A stretch of DNA of 64,000 bases from Paenirhodobacter ferrireducens (GCF_004022265.1 NZ_SAVB01000008.1:62001-126000); one strand, 5' to 3'; counted from the stretch's first letter, positions 25,680-34,690 are shown. Made by a program: numbers and translations. The notes: generated from the sequence alone by a model not told the origin.

Positions 25680-26072
25680 GCGGCCGAGGTGCTCGAGCCG
25701 GCCGATGCCCGCCACCTCGGTGCCCAGCGGGATCGCACGCAGCATGTTCACCTTGTATTCGAGGGTCGTCTGGAACTGGCCGCGCGGCAGGCCGGTGATG
25801 ACGGCGCAGGTCAGGCAGGTGTCGAGGATCACCCCGTACCAGCCGCCATGCGTGCCGCCGAAGGCGTTGGTGTGGCGGAACTCGGGCGTGCCGCGGACCT
25901 CGACGAGGCCCTTCTCGACCGCGGTGATACGATAGTTCATCGACTGCGCCAGCGTCGTCGTCGGCACCTCGCCCGCCAGCATCTTGCGCATGAACTCGAG
26001 CCCGGTCATCGCGCGCAGCGCCTCGAGGGGCAGGAAATCGCCGGGGTCTTCGGCATACATCGGTTGGGTCAT
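25581..26072 (-). CDS. PaaI-family hotdog thioesterase
   Basis: A 163-residue single-domain hotdog protein. RHTNAFGGTHGGWYGVILDT near 67-86 is the PaaI/thioesterase signature, with a conserved Gly-rich HGG loop and acidic residue. TTLEYKVNMLRAI and the central strand pattern are as expected. Such proteins hydrolyse aryl- or acyl-CoA thioesters; the substrate is unknown. ATG 26072 gives a normal family length. It converges with the DUF2235 gene, sharing 99 bases. Confidence 0.87.
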   Translation of the reverse strand: MTQPMYAEDPGDFLPLEALRAMTGLEFMRKMLAGEVPTTTLAQSMNYRITAVEKGLVEVRGTPEFRHTNAFGGTHGGWYGVILDTCLTCAVITGLPRGQFQTTLEYKVNMLRAIPLGTEVAGIGRLEHLGRSTGVARGEIRGVADDRLYAVGTATCFVMGEAH

Positions 26073-26121
26073 GGTCTCTCTCCCTTGTCGGGAGGCAGCC
26101 TGCCGTCTCGCATGCGCAGCG

Positions 26122-26145
26122 AAAAGGGGGCGCGAGGCCCCCTTT
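26122..26145 (-). terminator. Terminator downstream of metF
   Basis: AAAGGGGG (26123-26130) pairs with CCCCCTTT (26138-26145) around a seven-base loop. On the minus strand it ends in TTTTC, directly after the metF stop. Confidence 0.7.
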
Positions 26146-26173
26146 GTCAAAGTTCCGTGACGTCACGCGAGGC

Positions 26174-27031
26174 TCAGGCGGCCGCGGCCGCCGGCACCAC
26201 GCCAAGCGCCGCGCAGACCGCCTGCGTCATCTGCGGCCGGTTCAGCGTGTAGAACTGCAGGTCCTCGACCCCGCCAGCGATCAGGGCCTCGCACAGTTCG
26301 ATGCACAGATCGGTGGCGTGCTCGCGCTCGCGCCCGGCGGCGATCGCCGCCTCGAAGCCCTCGGCCACGCCCGCGGGAATCGCCGCGCCGCAGCGGCTGG
26401 CAAAGCCCTTCGCGCCCTTCCACGACTGGATCGGCAGGATGCCCGGGATGATCTTCGCGGTGATCCCTTCCTTCACACAGGCATCGCGGAAGCGGAAGAA
26501 GGTGTCCGCCTCGAAGAAGAACTGGGTGATCGCCGAGCTTGCGCCGGCCTCGGTCTTGCGCTTGAGCCAGCGCACGTCGGCCAGCGCGTCGGTGGCCTCT
26601 GGGTGCGGCTCGGGATAGGCGCCGCAGCGGATGGTGAAACGGCCGTCGGCGGCCAGCGCCTCGATCAGCTCGACCGAGCTGGCAAAGCCCTCGGGATGCG
26701 GGGTGAAATGCATGGCCCCCTTCGGCGGGTCGCCGCGCAACGCCACGATCTCGGTCACGCCGGCCTCGGCATAGGCGTCGACGATCTCCAGCGTCTCGGC
26801 CTTGGTCGCATCGACGCAGGTCAGGTGTGCGGCGACGTTCAGCCCATAGTTCTTGTGGATCGTCGCCACCGCCTCATGCGTCAGCTTGCGCGTCGTGCCA
26901 CCGGCGCCATAGGTGACCGAGACGAAGCCCGGTTTCAGCGGGGCGAGCGCCTGCACCGTTTCCCACAGGCGGAACGACGCGTCGAGAGTCTGCGGCGGGA
27001 AGAATTCGAAGCTGACGGTCGGCGTGGTCAT
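26174..27031 (-). CDS. metF: Methylenetetrahydrofolate reductase
   Basis: A 285-residue flavoprotein that reduces 5,10-methylene-THF to 5-methyl-THF for methionine synthesis. SFEFFPP (7-13) with the catalytic glutamate, VSVTYGAGGT (38-47), HLTCVDAT (69-76), ALRGDPP (95-101), and ITQFFFEADTF near 168-178 are all diagnostic. The length is normal. It is divergent from a LysR regulator of MetR type with candidate operators between them. A terminator lies directly after the stop. Confidence 0.96.
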   Translation of the reverse strand: MTTPTVSFEFFPPQTLDASFRLWETVQALAPLKPGFVSVTYGAGGTTRKLTHEAVATIHKNYGLNVAAHLTCVDATKAETLEIVDAYAEAGVTEIVALRGDPPKGAMHFTPHPEGFASSVELIEALAADGRFTIRCGAYPEPHPEATDALADVRWLKRKTEAGASSAITQFFFEADTFFRFRDACVKEGITAKIIPGILPIQSWKGAKGFASRCGAAIPAGVAEGFEAAIAAGREREHATDLCIELCEALIAGGVEDLQFYTLNRPQMTQAVCAALGVVPAAAAA

Positions 27032-27077
27032 GGCGGCATCCTTGTTTTCTGCTGCCCTTGTGCCCGATTCCGGGATG

Positions 27078-27110
27078 TGAGACAAATTCATAATACTCAA
27101 GAACGTTATG
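27078..27110. promoter_or_regulatory. Candidate MetR operators in the metF-metR intergenic region
   Basis: TGAGACAAATTCA (27078-27090) has one mismatch to the known MetR site TGAAN5TTCA and also fits the LysR T-N11-A rule. CATAA (27089-27093) and TTATG (27106-27110) form a second, overlapping inverted repeat. Both lie in the 93-base space between the divergent genes. Confidence 0.5.
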
Positions 27111-27124
27111 AGTCTGTCAACAAG

Positions 27125-28030
27125 ATGCACCTGGAGCTGCGACACCTGCGCACGATGAAGGCGATCCATGACGCGGGCGGGCTCGCCCGCGCGGCGGAGG
27201 TCCTGCACATCACGCAATCGGCGCTGAGCCATCAGGTGAAAGGGCTCGAGGAACAGGCGGGGGTCGAGCTGTTCGTGCGCCGCTCGAAACCGTTGCGGCT
27301 GTCGGCCGCCGGGATGAAGCTCCTGCGGCTGGCCGAACGCGTGCTGCCCGAGGTCGACGCCGTCGCCGACGAGTTCGAGGCGCTGCGGGCCGGCCGCGCC
27401 GGGCGGCTGCATATCGCGATCGAGTGTCATGCCTGTTTCGACTGGCTCTTTCCGGTGCTCGAGGCCTTTCGCCGCGACTGGCCCGAGGTCGACATCGACA
27501 TCCGTCCGGGGCTCGCCTTCAACGCGCTGCCGGCGCTTGCACGCGAGGAGGTGGATCTGGTGATTTCCTCGGACCCTGAGAAGATCGCGGGCATCACCTT
27601 CAATCCGCTCTTCGACTATTCGCCGACCTTCATCGCCGCCTCGACCAGCCCGCTGGCCGCGAAACCCTATGTCACCGCCGAGGATTTCGCCGATCAGACG
27701 CTGATCACCTATCCGATCGACCGGACGCGCTCGGACGTGTTCTCGTTGCTGCTGGGCCCCGCGCGGGTCGAGCCGAAGGCGCATCGGCAGGTCGAGCTGA
27801 CCGCGGTGATCCTGCTTCTGGTCGCGGCCGGGCGCGGCGTTGCGGTGCTGCCCGACTGGGTGCTGCGCGAGGTGAAGTATCAGCCCGACTACATCACCCG
27901 CCCGGTGACCGAGAAGGGCTTGCGCAAGCGCCTTTACGCCGCGACCCGGGACGAGGATCTGGGCGAGGGCTACATGGCCGACTTCCTGCGTCTGGCGCGG
28001 ACCGAGCCGGTCAAGCTGCAGCGCGCGTGA
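27125..28030 (+). CDS. metR: LysR-family regulator, MetR type
   Basis: A 301-residue LysR protein. The N-terminal helix-turn-helix (LRHLRTMKAIHDAGGLARAA to SQHVKGLE-type SHQVKGLE) matches MetR rather than general LysR members. The effector domain has IECHACFDWLFPVLEAFRRDWP near 100-121, also typical of MetR, which senses homocysteine and controls metE, metF and metH. ATG 27125 gives the correct N-terminus; the long upstream extension in frame is antisense to metF. It lies divergent from metF. Confidence 0.9.
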   Translation: MHLELRHLRTMKAIHDAGGLARAAEVLHITQSALSHQVKGLEEQAGVELFVRRSKPLRLSAAGMKLLRLAERVLPEVDAVADEFEALRAGRAGRLHIAIECHACFDWLFPVLEAFRRDWPEVDIDIRPGLAFNALPALAREEVDLVISSDPEKIAGITFNPLFDYSPTFIAASTSPLAAKPYVTAEDFADQTLITYPIDRTRSDVFSLLLGPARVEPKAHRQVELTAVILLLVAAGRGVAVLPDWVLREVKYQPDYITRPVTEKGLRKRLYAATRDEDLGEGYMADFLRLARTEPVKLQRA

Positions 28031-28108
28031 TGTAACCGTCACAATTCCGGGCGTGACGGAATGCCGCGGCGGGGGCTAGATCGGCGGGCAACCCCGAGGG
28101 ACCGCCCG

Positions 28109-29311
28109 ATGACCGCCATGCCGCAGCCAGCCCGTGCCAACGCGGGCGCGACCGTCTTCCCGATCCTGATCGCGATCTCGCTGTGTCACATGATGAACGA
28201 TGTGATGCAGTCGATGCTGTCGGCGATCTATCCGATGCTGAAGACGGATTTCGCCCTCGACTACTGGCAGATCGGGCTGATGACGCTGGCCTTCCAGGGC
28301 ACGGCCTCGCTGCTTCAGCCGGTGATCGGCATCTTTACCGACGCCCGGCCGCAGCCCTGGTCGCTGCCGCTCGCCTCGGTCTCGACCTTCCTCGGCGTGA
28401 TGGTGCTCGCCTTCGCGCCAAGCTGGCCGCTGCTGATCGTCGGCGCGATGCTGATCGGCTTCGGCTCGGCGATCTTCCACCCCGAGTCGAGCCGGGTGGC
28501 GCGGCTCGCCTCGGGCGGGCGCTTCGGGCTCGCGCAATCGGTGTTTCAGGTGGGCGGCAATTTCGGCACGGCCATCGGCCCGCTGCTTGCCGCCTTCGTC
28601 GTGTTGCCCTTCGGGCGCGGCTCGGTCGCCGTCTTCGGCCTGCTTGCGGTGATCGCCGGCACCATCCTGACCCGGGTCAGCCGCTGGTATGGCACGCATC
28701 TGAAGACGCGCGCCCGCAAGGCGATGGACAAGACCTTGCCGCTGCCGCGCAACCGCGTGGTGCTGGCGCTGACGGTGCTGGCCTTCCTGACCTTCACCAA
28801 GAACATCTACATGGCCTCGATGAGTTCGTATTACACCTTCTACCTCATCGACACCTTCCACGTGGACACCCGCACCGCGCAGCTGATGCTGTTCCTGTTC
28901 CTCGGCGCCGTTGCCGCGGGCACGGTGCTGGGCGGGCCGGTCGCCGACCGCTGGGGGCCGATGGCGGTGATCTGGGTCTCGATCCTCGGCGTGCTGCCCT
29001 TCACCTTGGCGCTGCCGCATGTGGGGCTGGTTGCCTCGGGCGTGCTGACGGTGCTGATCGGGCTGATCCTCGCCTCGGCCTTCTCGGCGATCGTGGTCTT
29101 CGCGCAGGAACTGCTGCCCGGCCGCGTCGGCATGGTGGCGGGCATCTTCTTCGGGCTCAGCTTCGGCATGGGCGGCATCGCCGCGGCGGCGCTTGGGGTG
29201 CTGGCCGACCATCACGGCATCCGCTTCGTCTATCTGATCTGCTCGGGTCTGCCGGCGCTTGGCGTGCTCACCATCCTGCTGCCGCGACGGCGCGAGTTCC
29301 TGCGCGGCTGA
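28109..29311 (+). CDS. MFS exporter, fosmidomycin-resistance (Fsr) type
   Basis: A 400-residue protein with twelve predicted transmembrane helices. The first helix has SLCHMMNDVMQSMLSAIYPM, the DDLIN/HxxND-type motif of the Fsr family. DARPQPWSLP follows TM2 as the variant MFS signature, and FHPESSRVARLASGGRFG is typical of Fsr between TM4 and TM5. A basic cytoplasmic loop (RKAMDKTLPLPRNR) separates the halves. It probably exports small toxic compounds; resistance to fosmidomycin is known for the E. coli member, not shown here. GAGGGA precedes ATG 28109. Confidence 0.88.
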   Translation: MTAMPQPARANAGATVFPILIAISLCHMMNDVMQSMLSAIYPMLKTDFALDYWQIGLMTLAFQGTASLLQPVIGIFTDARPQPWSLPLASVSTFLGVMVLAFAPSWPLLIVGAMLIGFGSAIFHPESSRVARLASGGRFGLAQSVFQVGGNFGTAIGPLLAAFVVLPFGRGSVAVFGLLAVIAGTILTRVSRWYGTHLKTRARKAMDKTLPLPRNRVVLALTVLAFLTFTKNIYMASMSSYYTFYLIDTFHVDTRTAQLMLFLFLGAVAAGTVLGGPVADRWGPMAVIWVSILGVLPFTLALPHVGLVASGVLTVLIGLILASAFSAIVVFAQELLPGRVGMVAGIFFGLSFGMGGIAAAALGVLADHHGIRFVYLICSGLPALGVLTILLPRRREFLRG

Positions 29312-29394
29312 ATCCGCCCGGACCGGGCCGCAAACCCCTTGGATTCCGGCCTCCGCCCGTGTAAGGCAGCGGCCTGAACCGAAGGAGCGAACCG

Positions 29395-30183
29395 ATGCAA
29401 GGCAGCGCCAACCTCAATCTGATGATCAAGGCCGCGCGCAAGGCCGGCCGCTCGCTGGTGAAGGATTTCCGCGAGGTCGAGAACCTGCAGGTCTCGGCCA
29501 AGGGGCCGGGCGACTTCGTCAGCCGCGCCGACCGCGAGGCGGAACGGATCATCAAGGAAGAGCTGCGCGGGGCGCGCCCTTCCTATGGCTGGCTCGGCGA
29601 GGAGACCGGCGAAGAGGCGGGCGAGGACCCGACCCGGCGCTGGATCGTCGATCCGCTCGACGGCACCACCAACTTCCTGCACGGCCTGCCGCACTGGGCG
29701 GTGTCGATCGCGCTCGAGCACAAGGGCGAGATCGTCTCGGCGGTGATCTTCGACGCCGCCAAGGACGAGCTTTACTGGGCCGAGAAGGGCTCGGGCGCCT
29801 TCATGAACGAGATGCGCCTGCGCGTTTCGGGCCGCAACCGGATGATCGAGTCGATCTTCGCCACCGGCGTGCCCTTCGGCGGCCGCTCGACCCTGCCCGC
29901 GACGCTGCAGGATCTGGCCCGGCTGATGCCGGTCTGTGCCGGCGTGCGCCGTTTCGGTGCCGCCTCGCTCGACCTCGCCTATGTGGCGGCGGGCAAGTAC
30001 GAGGGCTATTGGGAGCGTGGCATCAAGGCCTGGGACATCGCGGCCGGCCTGCTGCTGGTGAAGGAAGCCGGCGGTTTCGTCGGCCCGGTGCGCGAAGGCC
30101 GCGACATCTTCGAGACCGGCAGCGTGATCGCCGCGAACGGCGAGCTGTTCGAGCCGCTGTGCAAGGTGCTGCGCGCCGAATGA
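29395..30183 (+). CDS. suhB: Inositol-1-monophosphatase family protein
   Basis: A 262-residue magnesium-dependent phosphatase. GWLGEETGEE (65-74), the central WIVDPLDGTTNFLHG (83-97) and the C-terminal GIKAWDIAAGLLLVKEAGG near 213-231 are the three metal and substrate motifs. GAASLDLAYVAAGKYEGYWE precedes the last. In bacteria SuhB also takes part in rRNA antitermination; which role dominates here is unknown. AAGGAG lies before the ATG. Confidence 0.93.
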   Translation: MQGSANLNLMIKAARKAGRSLVKDFREVENLQVSAKGPGDFVSRADREAERIIKEELRGARPSYGWLGEETGEEAGEDPTRRWIVDPLDGTTNFLHGLPHWAVSIALEHKGEIVSAVIFDAAKDELYWAEKGSGAFMNEMRLRVSGRNRMIESIFATGVPFGGRSTLPATLQDLARLMPVCAGVRRFGAASLDLAYVAAGKYEGYWERGIKAWDIAAGLLLVKEAGGFVGPVREGRDIFETGSVIAANGELFEPLCKVLRAE

Positions 30184-30192
30184 GATCCGGCC

Positions 30193-30215
30193 CCGCCGCG
30201 GCATGACCGCGGCGG
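30193..30215. terminator. Hairpin between convergent suhB and GST genes
   Basis: CCGCCGCGG-CATGA-CCGCGGCGG is a perfect nine-pair stem between the two stops. No T run follows. Confidence 0.5.
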
Positions 30216-30233
30216 TCACCGTTGCGCCCGGCC

Positions 30234-30929
30234 TCAGTCGCGTTTCGGGATCAGCAGCCCGCGCTGCACCGCCGGACGGGCAAGGAAGCGCTCGAGATAA
30301 GCCGGCACATGGGCCAGATCGGCCCAGCCGGCCAGATCGGCGGCCTTGTAGAAGTCGCGCAGCGTGCGCAGCCAGGGCGCGATGGCGATATCGGCGATGG
30401 AATAGTCGCCCGCCACCCAGTCCCGGCCCGCAAGCCGCCCGTCGAGCACCTTCAGCAGCCGTGCCGCCTCGGTGCGGAAGCGTTCCTTCGGGCGCGGATC
30501 CTCGATCTCCTTGCCGGCGAAGGTGTGGAAATAGCCGAGCTGGCCGAGCATCGGGCCAAGCCCGCCCATCTGCCACATCAGCCATTGCAGCACCTCGTAG
30601 CGCTGCGCCTGCGGCAGCAGCATCCCGCTCTTCTCGGCCAGATAGATCAGGATCGCGCCGCTTTCGAACAGGCCGAGCGGTTCGCCCCCGGGCCCGTTCG
30701 GATCAAGGATCGCGGGGATCTTGTTGTTCGGTGCGAGCGACAGGAATTCGGGCGTCATCTGGTCGTTCGTGTCGAAGCGCACGAGATGCGGCTCGTAGGC
30801 GAGGCCGGTCTCCTCGAGCATGATCGACACCTTCACCCCGTTCGGTGTGGGCAGCGAGTAAAGCTGGATCGCCTCGGGGTTTTCCGCGGGCCAGCGCCTA
30901 GTGATCGGGAATTGCGTGAGATCGGTCAT
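30234..30929 (-). CDS. Glutathione S-transferase, YfcG/YghU-like
   Basis: A 231-residue GST. The thioredoxin-like N-terminal domain has IQLYSLPTPNGVKVSIMLEE (21-40), with the Thr/Asn pair in place of a catalytic cysteine. NNKIPAILDPNGP near 68-80 holds the conserved cis-proline, and LFESGAILIYLAEKSG follows. The all-alpha C-terminal domain begins near 100 and has YSIADIAIAPWL as the N-capping box. This is the pattern of disulfide-bond oxidoreductases such as YfcG. GGAGG lies seven bases before ATG 30929. Confidence 0.88.
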   Translation of the reverse strand: MTDLTQFPITRRWPAENPEAIQLYSLPTPNGVKVSIMLEETGLAYEPHLVRFDTNDQMTPEFLSLAPNNKIPAILDPNGPGGEPLGLFESGAILIYLAEKSGMLLPQAQRYEVLQWLMWQMGGLGPMLGQLGYFHTFAGKEIEDPRPKERFRTEAARLLKVLDGRLAGRDWVAGDYSIADIAIAPWLRTLRDFYKAADLAGWADLAHVPAYLERFLARPAVQRGLLIPKRD

Positions 30930-31053
30930 CGACACCTCCTGTTTGCGCCGAGCCGAGCACATTTCCGCTGCAAGGAAAAGATGCAGCCGCAGCAGGAGCA
31001 TGCTACCCTGCGCCGGTCTGCGCCTGCCACAGGGGCGCTGAGAGGGGCATAAC

Positions 31054-31467
31054 ATGTTGCAAGAGTTCAAGAATTTCATCGCCCGCGGGAATGTCGTCGA
31101 CATGGCGGTGGGCATCATCATCGGCGCGGCCTTCACCGCGATCGTCAATTCTCTGGTGGCGGATCTGATCAACCCGATCATCGGCGTCGTCACCGGCGGG
31201 CTCGATTTCTCGAACCTGTTCATCAACCTCGGTGCGGGTGACTATCCCTCGCTTGCCGCGGCGAAAGAGGCCGGCGCGCCGGTCTTCGCCTATGGCGCCT
31301 TCATCACCGCGGTCATCAACTTCCTGATTATCGCCTTTGTCGTGTTCCTGCTGGTGAAGCTGGTGAACCGGGTCAAGGACGCTGCCGAGAAGAAGGAAGC
31401 CGCCGCTCCCGCCGGCCCGAGCGAGCTCGACGTGCTGCTGGAGATCCGCGACGCGCTGAAGAAGTGA
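31054..31467 (+). CDS. mscL: Large-conductance mechanosensitive channel
   Basis: A 137-residue channel that opens on membrane stretch to release solutes during osmotic downshock. [30 protein letters not shown] (from residue 5) covers the N-terminal amphipathic helix and TM1 with the glycine-rich gate. TM2 lies near 85-105 ([20 protein letters not shown]). The charged cytoplasmic helix ends the protein. Length and layout are standard for pentameric MscL. A strong terminator follows. Confidence 0.96.
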   Translation: MLQEFKNFIARGNVVDMAVGIIIGAAFTAIVNSLVADLINPIIGVVTGGLDFSNLFINLGAGDYPSLAAAKEAGAPVFAYGAFITAVINFLIIAFVVFLLVKLVNRVKDAAEKKEAAAPAGPSELDVLLEIRDALKK

Positions 31468-31490
31468 TCCGGCACCGGCCGGAAGGGGAG

Positions 31491-31518
31491 GGGCCCGGTC
31501 CGCATGACCGGGCCCTTT
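31491..31518. terminator. Terminator between mscL and ald
   Basis: GGGCCCGGTC (31491-31500) pairs with GACCGGGCCC (31506-31515) around CGCAT, followed by TTT. It serves mscL and perhaps the convergent ald gene. Confidence 0.75.
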
Positions 31519-31521
31519 GCG

Positions 31522-32640
31522 TCACAGCCCAAGCGCCTCGGCGCCAGAGATCACCGGCAGGCCAAGGGCGGCGCCGACCGGGGCGCAGGTCAGCCGCCCG
31601 GCGTGCACGTTCAGCCCGTCGAGGAGATGTGCGTCCTCCAGGCAAGCCTGCCGCCAGCCCTTGTCGGCGAGCGCCAGCACGAAGGGCAGGGTGGCATTGC
31701 CAAGCGCCTGCGTCGCGGTGCGGGCAACGGCGCCCGGCATGTTCGCCACGCAATAGTGGATCACCCCGTCGACTTCGTAGATCGGGTCTTCATGCGTCGT
31801 CGGGCGAGAGGTCTCGAAACAGCCGCCCTGGTCGATCGCCACGTCGACGAGCACGGCGCCCGGTTTCATCGTCTTCAGCATCGCCCGCGTCACCAGTTTC
31901 GGCGCTGCGGCGCCCGGGATCAGCACGGCGCCGATCACCATGTCTGCCGTCGCAACGAGTTCGGCAGTGGCGGCGCGGTCGGAATATTGCGTCGTCAGCC
32001 GCCCCATAAAGACGTCGTCGAGATAGCTTAGCCGCGGGATCGAGCGGTCGAGCACGGTGACATGGGCGCCCATGCCGGCGGCGACGCGCGCCGCCGCCGT
32101 GCCGACCACACCGCCGCCGATGATGACCACATGCGCGGGGCGCACACCCGGCACACCGCCCAGCAGCACGCCGCGCCCTCCATTCGCCTTCTGCAAAGCC
32201 CAGGCCCCGACCTGCGGTGCAAGCCGCCCCGCCACTTCCGACATCGGGGCCAGCAGCGGCAGCCCGCCCTTGCTGTCGGTCACCGTCTCGTAGGCGATGC
32301 AGGTCGCCCCCGAGGCGAGCAGGTCATGTGTCTGCGCCGGGTCCGGCGCGAGATGCAGATAGGTGAACAGCACCTGCCCCGGGCGCAGCATCGCGCGCTC
32401 GCCCGGCTGCGGCTCCTTCACCTTCACCACCATCTCCGCCGCCGCCCAGACTGCGGCGGCATCGGCGGCGATCTGCGCGCCTGCGGCGACATAATCGGCA
32501 TCGGTGAAGCCCGAGCCGATCCCGGCACCGGCCTCGATCAGCACGGCATGGCCATGCGCCACGGCCTCCTGCGCGGCCGAGGGCGTCAGGCCGACGCGAA
32601 ATTCCTGGGGCTTGATCTCCCTCACACATCCGATCTTCAT
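31522..32640 (-). CDS. ald: Alanine dehydrogenase
   Basis: A 372-residue NAD-dependent enzyme that interconverts alanine and pyruvate with ammonia. R15 (EFRVGLTP), K75 (KVKEP) and H96 (YLHLAPD) match the substrate and catalytic residues. VVIIGGGVVGTAAARVAAGMGA is the Rossmann motif, and DVAIDQGGCFETSRPTTHEDP lies at the usual place. ATG 32640 starts at the family N-terminus MKIG; the upstream extension is spurious. It is divergent from an Lrp-type regulator, the same arrangement as ald-aldR in other bacteria. Confidence 0.95.
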   Translation of the reverse strand: MKIGCVREIKPQEFRVGLTPSAAQEAVAHGHAVLIEAGAGIGSGFTDADYVAAGAQIAADAAAVWAAAEMVVKVKEPQPGERAMLRPGQVLFTYLHLAPDPAQTHDLLASGATCIAYETVTDSKGGLPLLAPMSEVAGRLAPQVGAWALQKANGGRGVLLGGVPGVRPAHVVIIGGGVVGTAAARVAAGMGAHVTVLDRSIPRLSYLDDVFMGRLTTQYSDRAATAELVATADMVIGAVLIPGAAAPKLVTRAMLKTMKPGAVLVDVAIDQGGCFETSRPTTHEDPIYEVDGVIHYCVANMPGAVARTATQALGNATLPFVLALADKGWRQACLEDAHLLDGLNVHAGRLTCAPVGAALGLPVISGAEALGL

Positions 32641-32705
32641 CCGGTCCTCCTCCGATCCGAAATGCTCCTCCACCCCAGCCTGCGCCCGGGCGCGCAAAAT
32701 TGCAT

Positions 32706-32727
32706 CGAAAAGCGGTTGCGTTTTTCG
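32706..32727. promoter_or_regulatory. Inverted repeat between ald and its Lrp-type regulator
   Basis: CGAAAA and TTTTCG flank GCGGTTGCGT across 22 bases in the middle of the divergent promoter region. It is a plausible binding site for the regulator. Confidence 0.35.
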
Positions 32728-32786
32728 GCCATGGGCGCGCATATCTTCGACCGTATGCCCTTCGCGGCGAAGAAGATTGCGTGACC

Positions 32787-33245
32787 ATGACCCTTGACGC
32801 GACGGATCGTCGAATCCTCACCGTCCTGCAAAAGCAGGGGCGGATCTCCAATGCCGAGCTGTCCGAGCGGGTGAACCTCTCGGCCTCGGCCTGTCACCGG
32901 CGGGTGCAGCGGCTCGAGGAAGAGGGCTATATCCGCGACTATGTCGCGCTGCTCGATGCCCGCAAGCTCGGCCGGCCGACCACCGTCTTCGTCGAGATCA
33001 CGCTGTCGGGGCAGGCGGACGAGGTGCTCGAGGCCTTCGAGCGCGAGGTGAAGAAGATCCCCGACGTGCTCGAATGTCACCTGATGGCGGGCTCGGCCGA
33101 TTACCTGCTGAAGGTGGTAGCCGAGGACACCGAGGATTTCGCCCGCATCCACCGCGCGAAACTGGCGCGGCTGCCCGGTGTGCAGGGGATGCAGTCGAGT
33201 TTCGCGCTGCGCACGGTGTTCAAGACCACGGCGCTGCCGGTCTAG
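32787..33245 (+). CDS. Lrp/AsnC-family regulator, probable AldR
   Basis: A 152-residue regulator. LDATDRRILTVLQKQGRISN (3-22) and the recognition helix SASACHRRVQRLEEEGYI form the DNA-binding domain. ECHLMAGSADYLLKVVAEDT near 96-115 belongs to the ligand-binding RAM domain. It lies divergent from ald with an inverted repeat between, so regulation of alanine catabolism by alanine is likely. ATG 32787 is used; a GTG two codons upstream is possible. Its stop overlaps the convergent trkH stop within a single CTAG. Confidence 0.9.
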   Translation: MTLDATDRRILTVLQKQGRISNAELSERVNLSASACHRRVQRLEEEGYIRDYVALLDARKLGRPTTVFVEITLSGQADEVLEAFEREVKKIPDVLECHLMAGSADYLLKVVAEDTEDFARIHRAKLARLPGVQGMQSSFALRTVFKTTALPV

Positions 33246-34690
33246 TCGCGCCAGAACCGCGGCAGGAACAGCACGAAGATCGCCAGCATGCCGAGCCGGC
33301 CGAGCAGCATGGCGAGGATCATGATCCAGGTGGCGGTGTCGTTGAAATCGACCATCGTGCCGGTGCGGGCCACCATCGGGCCGAGGCCGAAGCCGATGTT
33401 GCCAAGGCAGCCCCAGATCGCGAACAGCGACGAGGTCAGGTCGACCCCCGCCATCGACATCAGCACCGAGAGCACGCCGAGCGTCAGGATATAGCCCGAG
33501 ACATGCAGCATCAGCGGGCCGAGCGTCTCCTCGTCGAGCGTTTTGCCGTCATAGCGCGGCTGCACCACCCGGTGCGGCGAATGGAGTTGCCGGATCGCGG
33601 CGCGGATCACCGACAGCACCACCTGCACCCGGAACACCGACAGCGCCCCCGAGCTCGACCCGGTGCAGCCGCCGATCAGGCCGAGCAGAAAGGCCACCAC
33701 CATCGCGAAGGTGCCCCAGGGTTCGACCCCGCTGACGCCGAAGCCGGTGCCGGTCAGGATCGAGGCGAAGTCGAAGGTGGTCTCGCGCACGACCTGCTCG
33801 ATGGGCAGGCTCTCGCGCCACAACCGGTAGCCGATCATGATCGTGCTGAAGAGGACGAACCAGCGCAGGAAGGCGCGCACCTGACTGTCGTGCCACAGCG
33901 GCCGCGTCTGGCCCTGCACCAGCTGGAAGAAGCGGATGTAGGGCATGGCGCCGAGCAGCATGAAGACCGTGCCGGCATATTGTGCGGGCACCGGCCAGAC
34001 CGCGAAATTCGCGTCATAGGTGCCGAAGCCGCCGGTGGCGATCGCCGCCATCGCGTGGATTGCGGCGTCGAAAAGCGGGATCCCGCACAGCACGAAGACC
34101 ACGGTGCAGATCACCGTCAGCCCGGCATAGACTTCGAGCAGCGAGATCGCGATATCGCGCGCGCGCGGCAGCACCTTGCCGAAGGTGTCGAAGCCCTCGG
34201 TCTGGAAATAGCGCATGCCGCCGATGCGCATGACCGGCAGGAAGATCATCGCGACGAAGGCGATGCCGAGCCCGCCCATCCAGTTCAGCATGCCGCGCCA
34301 CAAGAGCACCGAGCGCGGCAGCTCCTCGAGCCCGGTCAGCACCGTGTAGCCGGTGGTGGTGATGCCCGAGACCGCCTCGAAATAGGCATCCGTCAGGCTG
34401 ATCGAGGGCTCGCCATGGATGAAGGGCAGGGCGCCGAAGGCCGGCACCACCAGCCAGATCGCCGCGGTCAGCAGATAGGCCTGACGCAGGGTGAGCGGTT
34501 GCGGCTTTTCCGGACTCGCGGCGAGGGCCAAAAGCGTGCCGAAGAGAATCGTCTCGAGCGCCGCCTCGAACACCGCAAAGCCGTTCGGGTCGGCGGCCAG
34601 GACATCCACTGCCACCGGCGCAAGCATCGCGACCCCGAGCGCAAGCAGGATCAGGCCGAGATGATGAAAGACGGGTCCGAAATCGGTCAT
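33242..34690 (-). CDS. trkH: TrkH-type potassium uptake permease
   Basis: A 482-residue inner membrane potassium transporter with repeated membrane-pore-membrane units. The selectivity-filter loops are visible as SGITTTGYT, ATGGFGTYD, TGTGFGVSG and CLGNIGFGLG. GGCTGSSSGALSVFRV follows the third unit, as in TrkH. It works with a cytoplasmic NAD-binding TrkA, which is not in the window. ATG 34690 fits the family; the 36-residue upstream extension crosses a terminator and is rejected. Confidence 0.95.
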   Translation of the reverse strand: MTDFGPVFHHLGLILLALGVAMLAPVAVDVLAADPNGFAVFEAALETILFGTLLALAASPEKPQPLTLRQAYLLTAAIWLVVPAFGALPFIHGEPSISLTDAYFEAVSGITTTGYTVLTGLEELPRSVLLWRGMLNWMGGLGIAFVAMIFLPVMRIGGMRYFQTEGFDTFGKVLPRARDIAISLLEVYAGLTVICTVVFVLCGIPLFDAAIHAMAAIATGGFGTYDANFAVWPVPAQYAGTVFMLLGAMPYIRFFQLVQGQTRPLWHDSQVRAFLRWFVLFSTIMIGYRLWRESLPIEQVVRETTFDFASILTGTGFGVSGVEPWGTFAMVVAFLLGLIGGCTGSSSGALSVFRVQVVLSVIRAAIRQLHSPHRVVQPRYDGKTLDEETLGPLMLHVSGYILTLGVLSVLMSMAGVDLTSSLFAIWGCLGNIGFGLGPMVARTGTMVDFNDTATWIMILAMLLGRLGMLAIFVLFLPRFWRD

